Source: CAZUCE01 sp964619265 (GTDB taxonomy: Bacteria; Planctomycetota; UBA1135; GCA-002686595). From it: 32,951 bases of DNA. Below the pieces are notes generated by a model. It saw nothing but the letters and a program-made list of their open reading frames with translations. It did no database searches and was not told the origin of the DNA. The position numbers and the translations under genes are program-made. Below, one piece after another: positions 24,984-32,951 of the stretch. The stretch covers positions 1 through 32,951 of the forward strand of contig CAZUCE010000043.1 in NCBI GenBank assembly GCA_964619265.1. The letters are read 5' to 3'. Positions within the stretch are counted from its first letter, which is position 1. Every line of letters starts with the position of its first letter.

Positions 24984-26435
24984 TCAGGTTCCACAGAAGG
25001 TCTCGTGAACGAGCTGCTCTTCGCGCGGGGCAAGCGCCAGCTCAGCGTCGGCCTGGGATAGCTCGAAGGGCGTGTTCAAGGCCCGGTGAAGACGCCGAAA
25101 AGGCTCGAAGTCACCGGTGACGGCGGCTTCGATGGCTTCTTCCACCCGGTGATTGCGCGGGTGGAGCGCCGGGTTGACCCTGTCCAGGTGCGAGCGGCGG
25201 GACTCGCGGGTGGCGCCTTCTTCGGCCAAGCGAGAAACCCAAGCCTGCTCAAAGGCGAGAAACCCGGAGGGCTCTTTGAATTCGGCGACCGCCGTCCCCT
25301 CCGAGAGGCCGCGGAACGTCCGGGTGAAGTCCGCTTGTGCCTTGGTCATCGAATCGAGCAGGGACTCGATCAGCTCGCGATCTCCTTCGCGGGGCTCGAG
25401 CAAACCGAGCTTGCGCCGGAACCGCTCCAACCAGGCAGCTTCGTAGCGCTCGGGGAATTGCCCGAGCACCTCCTCCGCCCGCGAGGCGGCGCGCCCGGCG
25501 TCCTCGTCGATCAAGGGCAGTAAGGCCGTGGCGAGCTGCGCCAAATTCCACAACAGGATGCGCGGTTGATTCCCGTAGGCGTAGCGTCCCCGGACATCGA
25601 TCGAGGAATAAACCTGCGCCGGCTGGTAGTCGTCCAGGAACGCGCACGGACCGTAATCGATCGTCTCACCGCTGATCGTCGTGTTGTCGGTGTTGAGTAC
25701 GCCGTGAACAAACCCGATCGACATCCAAGCGGCGGCCAGCTCGGCCTGCGCTGAAGCGACCGCGTCGAGCAGCCCGAGCGCACCGGTGGCGCCCGGATGA
25801 TGGCGCTCGCACGCGTAAGCCACGAGTTCGCCGAGCGCTTCGCGATCGCCTCGCGCCGCGAAGAACTGGAACGTGCCGACCCGCAGATGGCTGGCGCCCA
25901 CGCGCGTGAGGATCGCGCCCGGCCGAGGCTGCTCCCGGTAAACCGGTTCGCCGGTGGTGACCGCGGCGAGGGCGCGCGTGGTCGGTACCCCAAGCGCGGC
26001 CATCGCTTCGCCGACCAGGTATTCGCGAATCACGGGTCCGACCCACGCTCGCCCGTCGCCCGACCGCGAAAACGGAGTCGGGCCACTGCCTTTCAGCTGC
26101 AGATCCCGTCTACGGCCAGCCGGGTCCACCAGTTCGCCGATCAGCAGGGCCCGGCCATCGCCGAGCTGGGGAACGAAATGTCCGAACTGGTGGCCGGCGT
26201 AGGCCTGGGCCAGGGGCTCGGCGCCACCGGGGACTCGATTGCCGGCAAAGACCGCCAGTCCCTCGTCGCCGGACAGTTCGGCCGGATCAAGCCCGAGCTC
26301 GCGGGCCAGCGGCTCGTTGAAGGCGATCCACTCCGGTTCGCGGACCGGGGTCGGCTCCAGACGAGCGAAGCAACGCTCGGGCAGCCGGGCGTAGCTGTTG
26401 TCGAACGGGTTGCTTTGGAAAGGAAGGGTCGGCAC
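24984..26435 (-). CDS. selO: SelO/YdiU protein adenylyltransferase (pseudokinase fold)
   Basis: A 483-aa member of the SelO family, which transfers AMP from ATP to Ser/Thr/Tyr of target proteins and has been linked to redox stress (known from E. coli and eukaryotic SelO). The GTG at 26435 puts the family opening NPFDNSYARLPERCF near the N-terminus and gives a length like E. coli YdiU (478 aa); a GTG at 26510 would add 25 unrelated residues. Conserved elements are AGHQFGHFVPQLGDGRA, LKGSGPTPFSR with the catalytic-lobe Lys (K115), HGVLNTDN (D250, N251) and DYGP (D260), which bind Mg-ATP. The C-terminus ends FCGT, keeping the conserved cysteine (C481) that is selenocysteine in some homologues. 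It stands alone between intergenic gaps. Confidence 0.93.
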   Translation of the reverse strand: MPTLPFQSNPFDNSYARLPERCFARLEPTPVREPEWIAFNEPLARELGLDPAELSGDEGLAVFAGNRVPGGAEPLAQAYAGHQFGHFVPQLGDGRALLIGELVDPAGRRRDLQLKGSGPTPFSRSGDGRAWVGPVIREYLVGEAMAALGVPTTRALAAVTTGEPVYREQPRPGAILTRVGASHLRVGTFQFFAARGDREALGELVAYACERHHPGATGALGLLDAVASAQAELAAAWMSIGFVHGVLNTDNTTISGETIDYGPCAFLDDYQPAQVYSSIDVRGRYAYGNQPRILLWNLAQLATALLPLIDEDAGRAASRAEEVLGQFPERYEAAWLERFRRKLGLLEPREGDRELIESLLDSMTKAQADFTRTFRGLSEGTAVAEFKEPSGFLAFEQAWVSRLAEEGATRESRRSHLDRVNPALHPRNHRVEEAIEAAVTGDFEPFRRLHRALNTPFELSQADAELALAPREEQLVHETFCGT

Positions 26436-26604
26436 GAAAGTGGAGGGTGACCTGAAATAGGCGCAGAACGAGGCCGCGTCATGAACGCAGCGGAGCTTTC
26501 TTGAGCCCACTTGAAATCAAGAGACAAGCCGGCCCGGAGAGATTCGAACATTTCGGGCCACGAAGCGATACCCGCACCTTGGGCTCTCACCATCGAACGC
26601 CGAA

Positions 26605-26653
26605 AAGCCCGAGCGGCCCGCACTCCAGAGGGGAGTGCGGGCCGCTCGGGCTT
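26605..26653 (-). terminator. Strong intrinsic terminator of the fasciclin gene
   Basis: A perfect 22-bp inverted repeat (26605-26626 with 26632-26653) around a 5-nt loop, very GC-rich, starting 35 nt beyond the fasciclin stop codon. On the minus strand the stem is followed by TTTT, partly from the stem end. This is the clearest intrinsic terminator in the window; its stem is unusually long. Confidence 0.85.
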
Positions 26654-26687
26654 CTCAGCTTGAGCTCGTGGCTCGGGCGGCTTGCGT

Positions 26688-27647
26688 TCAGTCGACCAGC
26701 AGACGGTCGATCAGGTGAACCACACCGTTGGTGGCCTCAACGTCCGTGTGGACGATGCGCGCGCCCTCGACGAAGAACCCGCTCGAGCTCCAAGTGAACT
26801 CAAGGCCGGTCTCGCCAAAACCCATCATGGTTCCGGTGTGGAACTGATCCGAGTACAGGCGGCCAGGCAGGACGTGGCCCTGCAGAAGCTCGAGCAACTC
26901 GGCGCGATGAGCCGGATCGAGCAAGCGCTCGCGAGTCTCGTCGTCGAGTGCGGCGAAGGCCTGCTCGGTCGGTGCAAACACCGTCAGCGGCCCTTCGCTT
27001 TCGAGCAGTCCCATGACATCCGCGAACTCCGCCGCCATGCGGAGCTGGAGCAGGGAGTCCGAGCTTCGGACGATCTCGCCGATCGTCTGCGTCGAAGGCA
27101 GCGCAAAGCCGTCGAGGATGTGAAGGATCCCGTCGCCCACCAGAAGGTCGGGCTTGACCACTCGCGCCGGCGCAAGGCCCAGCGCTTGGCTGCCTGATCC
27201 AGAAATCTCGACGGTTCCGTTCCAGGTCGAAACGTGCAGCCGCTGGCCACCGAGGGTCTCGAGACGTGTGAACTTGGAGAGTTGGTGCGCGGTGAGCTTC
27301 CCGGGCAGCACGTGGAAGCCCATGACCGAGTCCAATTGAGTGGGATCCGTCACCTGCCGCAGCAGGTCCGGGCTCATCTCGGTGAGGCTGGTGTCGCTCG
27401 TTGCAAGGATGGTGAACGGAGCACCCGAGAACAGGCTCGAGAAGTAGCTCGATTGCTCGAGCATGCTGGTCATCACCTTGAACTCGCCCAAGCTGGCACC
27501 CGACTCGGCGAGTCGAACCGGGGTGCTGGCCTGGACTTCCAACGTGGAAAGATCCCCGGTGGTTTCGGCGGTCGTTGCGGGCTTGGAGCTCGAGCAAGAG
27601 GCCGCGATCAGGGCGGCGAATCCGAGCGGAAGGAGGGCGGGCTTCAT
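26688..27647 (-). CDS. Lipoprotein with two fasciclin (FAS1) domains
   Basis: A 319-aa surface or periplasmic lipoprotein. The signal MKPALLPLGFAALIAAS ends at C18, the lipidated residue, followed by a short Ser/Thr-rich spacer. Two FAS1 repeats follow, each with paired H1 and H2 motifs: ~45-175 (FTILATSDTSLTEM; VVKPDLLVGDGILHILDGF) and ~185-319 (LTVFAPTEQAFAAL; IVHTDVEATNGVVHLIDRLL). FAS1 domains mediate adhesion or ligand binding in bacteria; no partner can be named. The ATG at 27647 is preceded closely by GGAA. It diverges from the DUF493 gene over 195 bp and has its own strong terminator, so it is probably monocistronic. Confidence 0.9.
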   Translation of the reverse strand: MKPALLPLGFAALIAASCSSSKPATTAETTGDLSTLEVQASTPVRLAESGASLGEFKVMTSMLEQSSYFSSLFSGAPFTILATSDTSLTEMSPDLLRQVTDPTQLDSVMGFHVLPGKLTAHQLSKFTRLETLGGQRLHVSTWNGTVEISGSGSQALGLAPARVVKPDLLVGDGILHILDGFALPSTQTIGEIVRSSDSLLQLRMAAEFADVMGLLESEGPLTVFAPTEQAFAALDDETRERLLDPAHRAELLELLQGHVLPGRLYSDQFHTGTMMGFGETGLEFTWSSSGFFVEGARIVHTDVEATNGVVHLIDRLLVD

Positions 27648-27842
27648 GTTCCGGCGTGGTCAGTTAGGGGCGCCGGCCAGAGGTGGACGGCAGACGAGGT
27701 CGTGCCGGGACATCGGCCAACCTGAGGCTCGAGCCAAAATCGAACTGAAGAAAAGGGCGGCTCCGGCTGGATTCGAAGCTGAGAGCCCCCTTGAGCCGCG
27801 CGAACCCGTGAAGGCCGGGGCCAGCGGTGCTAGCCTCGGGGG

Positions 27843-28109
27843 GTGGAATCGACCTTCGGAAACCGCGAGCCACAGATCCACTACCCGGCAATCTGGGCCT
27901 ACCGCCTGATCGGGGAGGACGAGGAAGCCATCCGCCAAGCCGTCGTGGAGGTTGTGGGCGAGCTGGATTTCGAGCTCCGCCCGGGCAACGAGAGCGCGGG
28001 GGGGCGCTATCGCTCGCTCTCCCTAGAGCTGGTGGTATCGAGCCACGAGCAGCGTCGGGCGATCTTCCAGGGACTGGCGGAGCATCCCGACATCCGAGTC
28101 GTAATCTAG
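27843..28109 (+). CDS. DUF493 (YbeD-like) small protein
   Basis: An 88-aa cytoplasmic protein with the ferredoxin-like (ACT-like) pattern of the DUF493/YbeD family: HYPAIWAYRLIGEDEEAIRQ, a central glycine-containing segment, RYRSLSLELVVSSHEQRRAIFQGL and the closing strand DIRVVI. In E. coli YbeD is encoded near lipoate genes, but its function is not established. The GTG at 27843 is the only sensible start. Whether it belongs to the SahR-like/metH transcript is unclear: 107 bp and a small hairpin separate them. Confidence 0.75.
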   Translation: MESTFGNREPQIHYPAIWAYRLIGEDEEAIRQAVVEVVGELDFELRPGNESAGGRYRSLSLELVVSSHEQRRAIFQGLAEHPDIRVVI

Positions 28110-28142
28110 GGTTTACGCGCACTTTTTGGCGCCTGCTTGCCG

Positions 28143-28157
28143 TTCAGGCAGCCTGAA
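28143..28157 (+). other. Short hairpin between the DUF493 gene and the SahR-like gene
   Basis: TTCAGG (28143-28148) pairs with CCTGAA (28152-28157) over a 3-nt loop; GGGCTCTTTC follows. It may be a weak terminator for the DUF493 gene or a regulator site. Confidence 0.3.
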
Positions 28158-28202
28158 GGGCTCTTTCTCCCCGTCTAGGCCTCCCCCAAGGCGATCCATC
28201 CA

Positions 28203-28216
28203 CTAATCTAGATCAG
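28203..28216. promoter_or_regulatory. Palindrome abutting the start codon of the SahR-like gene
   Basis: The 14-bp sequence CTAATCTAGATCAG is a palindrome with one mismatched pair and a perfect ATCTAGAT core (28206-28213). It ends at the base before the ATG at 28217. ArsR-family dimers bind such inverted repeats, so this is a candidate autoregulatory operator; the link to this regulator is inferred. Confidence 0.4.
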
Positions 28217-29176
28217 ATGGTGGAATTAGCCACAACCTCTCGCCTGATGAAGGCCCTGGGCGACGAGACCCGCTTGCGCCTGCTCAATCTCCTGCTCACG
28301 GGAGAGTTGTCGGTCGGCGAGCTGGTCGAGATTCTCAACTGCGCCCAGAGTCGCTGCTCAGCTCACCTTTCCCTGCTTCGAGAAGTCGGTCTGGTCACCG
28401 ACCGCAAGCTCGGCCGGCGGGCGCTCTATTCGCTCGCCGCCGGGCCGGCAGCCGACCTGGCCCGTGGGATCGTCTCCGAGGCGGCCAACACCCCTGAGTT
28501 TCAGGCCGACCTGGCGAGCTTGGCGGCGGTGAAGGCGCGACAAAAAGCAGCTGCGCGTTCCTATTTCGATCGCGTCGCCGCCAGCTTCGGCGAGCAGGTC
28601 TTGCCGGGGCGCACCTGGGAGGGATTGTCCCGCGGCTTGCTCCAGCTCGCCCCGCCCGTTCGCTACGCGGATCTCGGGATCGGCGATGGTTTGCTCACGT
28701 TGATGCTCGCGGAAGTCGCAAAGAGTGTCACCGCCGTCGATATCAGCTGCGAGATGCTCGATCAGCTTGCGAGTCGCGCCAAGCGAGCCGGTCTCAACAA
28801 CATCGAGACGGTGCAAGGCGAACTCGATGATCTTCCGCTTGAGGACTCTTCGTTCGAAGTCGTCGTGTTGAGCCAAGCGCTCCACCATGCGGAAGCTCCC
28901 GATCGAGCCCTGCGCGAAGCGCGCCGCATCCTGGTCCCGGGTGGCCGAGTCATTGTGCTCGACCTGCTTGCCCACAACGAGGAATGGGTGCGCGAGAAAT
29001 TGCAGCACACTCACCTCGGATTCACCGAGCCCGGCTTGGCCGAGCTGCTCGAGTCCAGTGGTTTCGAAGGCGTGCGCGTTCAGCGCGCCGCCCGCGATCC
29101 CCACCCCCCCCACTTCATGACGCTCTTGTCGACGGCGCACGCCTCGGCCCGGGTTTCGGCCCCCTCTTTGCGATGA
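28217..29176 (+). CDS. ArsR-type regulator fused to a SAM-methyltransferase-fold domain, SahR-like
   Basis: A 319-aa protein with two domains. Residues ~8-75 are an ArsR winged helix (MKALGDETRLRLLNLLLTGE; SRCSAHLSLLREVGLVTDRK; RRALYSL). Residues ~115-300 are a class I methyltransferase fold with motif I ADLGIGDG (D152, G154), the acidic strand VTAVDIS (D175), the ALHHAEAPDRALREARRILVPGG stretch and a FMTLL end. This architecture matches SahR, a known S-adenosylhomocysteine-responsive repressor of methionine-cycle genes in Proteobacteria. The gene fits that role because its stop overlaps the metH start (ATGA). I infer that the methyltransferase domain senses SAH or SAM rather than catalysing, but a true enzyme is possible. 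The ATG at 28217 gives a standard ArsR N-terminus. Confidence 0.85.
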   Translation: MVELATTSRLMKALGDETRLRLLNLLLTGELSVGELVEILNCAQSRCSAHLSLLREVGLVTDRKLGRRALYSLAAGPAADLARGIVSEAANTPEFQADLASLAAVKARQKAAARSYFDRVAASFGEQVLPGRTWEGLSRGLLQLAPPVRYADLGIGDGLLTLMLAEVAKSVTAVDISCEMLDQLASRAKRAGLNNIETVQGELDDLPLEDSSFEVVVLSQALHHAEAPDRALREARRILVPGGRVIVLDLLAHNEEWVREKLQHTHLGFTEPGLAELLESSGFEGVRVQRAARDPHPPHFMTLLSTAHASARVSAPSLR

Positions 29177-32100
29177 CGAATCCCGGCAACTCCACCTCTG
29201 ATTGCGCGACCGGCACTCTGCCGGAGCCGCGAACGAATGACCTGCGCCAACGACTGGAGGCCATCCTCGAGCGGCGTATCCTCGTCCTCGACGGTGCGAT
29301 GGGCACCATGATCCAGTCCTACGGACTAGGTGAAGCCGACTTCCGCGGCGAGCGCCTCACCTCGGTCGAAAAGCCCCTTGCCGGCAACAACGAGCTGCTC
29401 ACGCTCACCCGGCCGGACATCATCACCTCGATTCACCGCTCGTTCCTCGAAGCCGGCGCGGACATCTTGGAGACCAACACGTTCAGCGCGACCCGCGTCG
29501 CCCAGGGCGAGTACGGCACGGAAAACCTGGCCTATGAGCTAAACGTAGAATCCGCCCGTCTAGCACGCGCGGCCTGCGACGAGTTCACCGCTCGCAACCC
29601 GGATCGTCCCCGCTTCGTAGCGGGGGCCCTCGGCCCGACCTCGAAGACGCTCTCCCTGTCTCCCAAAGTCGACGATCCGGCCTTCCGAGCCATCGATTTC
29701 GACACCCTCTGCGACGCCTACGAGGAACAAGCCCGCGGCTTGATCGAAGGCGGTAGCGACATCTTGTTGGTCGAGACGATTTTCGACACGCTCAACGCCA
29801 AAGCCGCGTTGGTCGCTCTCGAGCGCGCCCAAGGGCAACTCGGGACCGATCTACCGATCATGATCTCGGTGGCGATCACCGACGCTTCGGGTCGTACGCT
29901 CTCTGGACAAACCGTCGATGCGTTCTGGCGCTCAGTCGAACACGCCAAGCCGCTTTCGGTTGGTGTCAACTGCTCACTCGGCGCTGAAGACATGCGACCC
30001 TACGTCGCCGAACTAGCACAGCTTGCCGGATCGTTCGTTTCCAGCTACCCCAATGCGGGTCTGCCCAACGCGTTCGGCGAGTACGACGAAGAGCCCGAGG
30101 TCACCGGCAAGTTGGTCGGCGAGTTCGCGACCTCGAGTCTGGTCAACCTAGTTGGCGGCTGTTGTGGGACAACGCCCGCCCACATCAAAGCCATCGCGCA
30201 GGCCGTAGAAGATGTTCAGCCTCGCGCCAAACCAAAACCCAAAGGCCGCACCACGTTCTTCTCCGGGCTCGAGCCACTCGAGGTCCGCCCGGAGTCGACC
30301 TTCCAGATGATCGGTGAGCGGACGAACGTCACTGGCTCGGCGCGCTTTCGCAAGCTGATCAAGAAGGGCAACTTCGAAAAGGCCGTCGAGGTCGCGCTCG
30401 ACCAAGTCCGTGGGGGCGCCAATATTCTCGACGTCAACATGGACGAGGGCTTGCTCGACTCGGAAGAGTGCATGACCACGTTTCTCAATCTGATCGCCAC
30501 CGAGCCTGAGATCGCCCGGATCCCGGTCATGGTGGATTCCTCCAAGTGGACCGTGATCGAGGCCGGCCTGAAGTGCCTCCAGGGCAAGGGCATCGTGAAC
30601 TCGATCTCGCTGAAGGAGGGCGAGGGAGAATTCCTCGAAAAGGCGCGCATCATCAGGCGCTTCGGCGCGGGCGTGGTGGTCATGGCCTTCGACGAACTTG
30701 GCCAAGCTGACACGACCGAGCGCAAGGTCGAAATCTGCGAGCGGGCGTTCAAGCTGCTGCGCAAGGAACTCGACTTCCCAGCCGAAGACATCATCTTCGA
30801 TCCGAACATCCTCGCAGTCGCCACCGGCATCGAAGAGCACGCCGAGTACGCGAAGAACTTCATCGAAGCCACACGAATCTTGCGCGAGCGCTGCCCCGGG
30901 ACCCATGTCTCCGGAGGCGTTTCCAACCTGTCCTTCTCGTTCCGCGGAAATGACACGGTGCGGGAGGCGATGCACTCGGCCTTCCTGTTCCACGCGACTC
31001 AGGCCGGGATGGACATGGGCATCGTGAATGCGGGCCAACTAATCGTCTACGAGGACATCCCCAAGGAACTACTCGAGCATGTCGAAGACGTACTGTTCAA
31101 TCGCCGCGATGACGCCACGGAACGACTCGTGGAATTCGCCGGCACCGTGTCTGGCAAGGCCAGCAAACGCGTCGAAGATTTGTCCTGGCGCGAACAGACC
31201 GTCGACAAGCGCTTGGCCCACGCCCTGATCCATGGGGTGGTCGACTTCATCGAAGAGGACACCGAGGAAGCGCGGCAGACGGTGACGCGTCCACTCGAAG
31301 TCATCGAAGGGCCGCTGATGGATGGCATGCGCGTGGTCGGCGACCTGTTCGGCGCCGGCAAGATGTTCCTGCCGCAAGTCGTAAAGAGCGCCCGTGCCAT
31401 GAAGCGTGCGGTGGCGTACCTCGAGCCGTTCATGGAGGAGGAGAAGCGCACCAACCCCGAGCTGTCCCAACGCGGCAGCAAAGGCCGGATCGTTATGGCC
31501 ACCGTGAAGGGCGACGTGCACGACATCGGCAAGAACATTGTCGGCGTGGTGCTCGGTTGCAACAGCTACGAGGTCATCGATCTGGGCGTGATGGTGCCAC
31601 AGAACAAGATCCTCGAGGCTGCCGCCGAGCACGGCGCGGACATGATTGGCCTTTCAGGCCTGATCACTCCATCCCTCGATGAGATGGTCAACGTCGCGAC
31701 CGAAATGAAGCGGCGCGACCTCGACATTCCGCTGTTGATCGGAGGTGCGACCACTTCGCCCCAGCACACGGCCGTCAAGATCGCCCCTGCCTACGACTCG
31801 CAAGTCGTGCACGTTCACGACGCCAGTCGTGCTGTCGGCGTCGTCTCGGATCTGCTCGACCCGGATCGTCGCCAGACCATGGACGGCGTCCTGCGCGCCG
31901 ATCAGCAACGCCTGCGCGAAGTCCACGAAGGCAAACAGCGCAAGCCGCTGCTCTCATTCGCGGAGGCCTGCGCCAACCGCCAGAAGTTGTCCTTTGAGGA
32001 GGCAAAAATGCCTCGCCCTGAATTCACCGGTCGGCGCGTGGAAACAGCCGACTCGGTACGCGAGCTGCTGCCGTTCATCGATTGGACCTTCTTCTTCCAC

Positions 32101-32907
32101 GCCTGGGAATTGAAGAAGAAGTTCCCGGACGTTCTCACCGACGCCAAGTACGGCAAAGCAGCCACCGAGCTTTACGAAAACGCCCAGGAGATGCTCCAGA
32201 GCATCCAGGACGAAGATTGGATTCGGCCTCGCGCGGTTTGGGGCTTCTGGCCTGCCCATTCCGATGGCGAAGACGTGGTGCTGTTCGAAGACGAAAGCCG
32301 CACCCGAGAGGTGGCCCGCTTCCCCATGCTGCGGCAGCAGGCGCCCATCGCGGATAGCAAGCCGAACCGTTCGCTGGTCGACTTGGTCGCGCCCCGCGAG
32401 TCGGGAGTCCTCGATCACGTCGGTGCGTTCTGCGTCACGACCGGCCACGGCGTCGACGAACGCGCCAGACAGTTCGAGAAGAACGGCGACGACTACTCAT
32501 CGATTCTGCTGAAAGCGCTGGCCGACCGCTTGGCCGAGGCCTACGCCGAATTCCTGCACGCGCGCGCACGGCGCACCCTCGGGGATGAGGCCCAACTCAC
32601 CAACGAGGACCTGATCGCCGAAAACTACCGCGGTATCCGTCCAGCCTTCGGCTATCCCGCCTGCCCGGACCACCTGCCCAAGGAACGCCTGTTCCAACTG
32701 CTGAACTGCGAGGAAATCGAAGTCAAGTTGACCGAGTCGATGGCCATGTGGCCGGCAGCCTCGGTTTCCGGCCTTTACTTCCCCCACCCCGAAGCGCGCT
32801 ACTTCAACGTCGCCCGCGTCGGTCGCGACCAGGCTGAGGACTACGCCAAACGCCTCGACCGAACCCTCGAACAAGTCGAGCCCTGGCTACGGCCTGTCCT
32901 CGACTGA
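29173..32907 (+). CDS. metH: Cobalamin-dependent methionine synthase
   Basis: Cytoplasmic 5-methyltetrahydrofolate-homocysteine methyltransferase, full length at 1244 aa (E. coli 1227). Domains in order: homocysteine-binding (~35-345) opening with LVLDGAMGTMIQ and carrying zinc ligands C267, C330 and C331, with the same 63-residue spacing as E. coli C247/C310; the pterin domain (~370-650) with IGERTNVTGSARFRKLI and GGANILDVNMDEG; the cobalamin cap and Rossmann domain with GDVHDIGKNI, where H783 is the lower axial cobalt ligand; and the C-terminal SAM-dependent reactivation domain (RGIRPAFGYPACPDH). The ATG at 29173 is fixed by the ATGA overlap with the SahR-like gene, implying co-transcription and control by that regulator. 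All key residues are present. Confidence 0.97.
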   Translation: MTNPGNSTSDCATGTLPEPRTNDLRQRLEAILERRILVLDGAMGTMIQSYGLGEADFRGERLTSVEKPLAGNNELLTLTRPDIITSIHRSFLEAGADILETNTFSATRVAQGEYGTENLAYELNVESARLARAACDEFTARNPDRPRFVAGALGPTSKTLSLSPKVDDPAFRAIDFDTLCDAYEEQARGLIEGGSDILLVETIFDTLNAKAALVALERAQGQLGTDLPIMISVAITDASGRTLSGQTVDAFWRSVEHAKPLSVGVNCSLGAEDMRPYVAELAQLAGSFVSSYPNAGLPNAFGEYDEEPEVTGKLVGEFATSSLVNLVGGCCGTTPAHIKAIAQAVEDVQPRAKPKPKGRTTFFSGLEPLEVRPESTFQMIGERTNVTGSARFRKLIKKGNFEKAVEVALDQVRGGANILDVNMDEGLLDSEECMTTFLNLIATEPEIARIPVMVDSSKWTVIEAGLKCLQGKGIVNSISLKEGEGEFLEKARIIRRFGAGVVVMAFDELGQADTTERKVEICERAFKLLRKELDFPAEDIIFDPNILAVATGIEEHAEYAKNFIEATRILRERCPGTHVSGGVSNLSFSFRGNDTVREAMHSAFLFHATQAGMDMGIVNAGQLIVYEDIPKELLEHVEDVLFNRRDDATERLVEFAGTVSGKASKRVEDLSWREQTVDKRLAHALIHGVVDFIEEDTEEARQTVTRPLEVIEGPLMDGMRVVGDLFGAGKMFLPQVVKSARAMKRAVAYLEPFMEEEKRTNPELSQRGSKGRIVMATVKGDVHDIGKNIVGVVLGCNSYEVIDLGVMVPQNKILEAAAEHGADMIGLSGLITPSLDEMVNVATEMKRRDLDIPLLIGGATTSPQHTAVKIAPAYDSQVVHVHDASRAVGVVSDLLDPDRRQTMDGVLRADQQRLREVHEGKQRKPLLSFAEACANRQKLSFEEAKMPRPEFTGRRVETADSVRELLPFIDWTFFFHAWELKKKFPDVLTDAKYGKAATELYENAQEMLQSIQDEDWIRPRAVWGFWPAHSDGEDVVLFEDESRTREVARFPMLRQQAPIADSKPNRSLVDLVAPRESGVLDHVGAFCVTTGHGVDERARQFEKNGDDYSSILLKALADRLAEAYAEFLHARARRTLGDEAQLTNEDLIAENYRGIRPAFGYPACPDHLPKERLFQLLNCEEIEVKLTESMAMWPAASVSGLYFPHPEARYFNVARVGRDQAEDYAKRLDRTLEQVEPWLRPVLD

Positions 32908-32918
32908 CCCCCCGGCCC

Positions 32919-32935
32919 GATCGGTAATACGGTGC
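32919..32935 (+). repeat. 17-nt terminal inverted repeat, right copy
   Basis: Exact reverse complement of positions 1-17. It begins 11 nt after the metH stop and ends 16 nt before the window edge. Relative to the preceding gene it has the same orientation as the left copy, so both read identically downstream of a stop codon. Confidence 0.7.
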
Positions 32936-32951
32936 CAGAGCAAAATGCACC

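Noticed and set aside
32919..32935. Fragment of 16S rRNA (resembles the universal 515 region, CGGTAATACGG)
   Set aside because: Only 11 bases match and the flanks do not look like rRNA. It sits directly after metH.

Overview
The window looks like chromosomal DNA of a high-GC Gram-negative bacterium, and I favour a member of the Planctomycetota. The sequence shows diderm envelope genes (a TolC-type lipoprotein, an RND pump, ExbB/ExbD), few clear Shine-Dalgarno sequences, frequent GTG or TTG starts, and several 1-4 nt gene overlaps. Two features recall planctomycetal proteomes from memory: an alpha/alpha-toroid (squalene-cyclase-like) domain fused to a membrane protein beside ExbB/ExbD, and the C-terminal beta domain of the subtilase. 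No rRNA, tRNA, CRISPR array, IS element or phage gene was recognised, so the lineage is an inference.

Layout. (1) 17-3380: a family-4 glycosyltransferase on the minus strand diverges from a family-2 glycosyltransferase and a coupled SAM methyltransferase on the plus strand, a small glycan-modification cluster. (2) 3437-11288: a Cu(I)/Ag(I) efflux operon of a cysteine-rich secreted protein, CusC-like, CusB-like and CusA-like genes. The last three overlap by 3-4 nt, and CusA keeps the three-methionine copper site. (3) 11362-13383, minus strand: a solute-binding lipoprotein, then a PhyH-type dioxygenase fused to an SCP2-like domain. (4) 13592-16586, plus strand: a secreted subtilisin-like protease and a LURP-one/scramblase-like protein. 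(5) 16776-24536, minus strand: a four-gene operon of a large TPR protein, ExbB/TolQ, ExbD/TolR and a 1174-residue membrane protein. (6) 24984-27647, minus strand: SelO and a two-domain fasciclin lipoprotein that has a very strong terminator. (7) 27843-32907, plus strand: a DUF493 protein, an ArsR-methyltransferase (SahR-like) regulator, and a full-length cobalamin-dependent methionine synthase overlapping the regulator by 4 nt.

The most interesting system is region 5. The 1174-residue protein combines a PD40 (TolB-like) propeller, a transmembrane helix carrying three of the four residues of the TonB/TolA S-H-L-S signature at the correct spacing, a roughly 450-residue Pro/Ala-rich linker, and a terminal alpha/alpha-toroid where TonB or TolA would have its own C-terminal domain. 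With ExbB, ExbD and a TPR protein it reads like a condensed Tol-Pal/TonB machine, with the TolA-like and TolB-like parts in one polypeptide. This is inference from architecture, and its partner is unknown.

The window ends carry a perfect 17-nt inverted repeat (1-17 and 32919-32935). Each copy lies just downstream of a stop codon and in the same orientation relative to its gene. It may be a genomic repeat or an assembly-edge effect.
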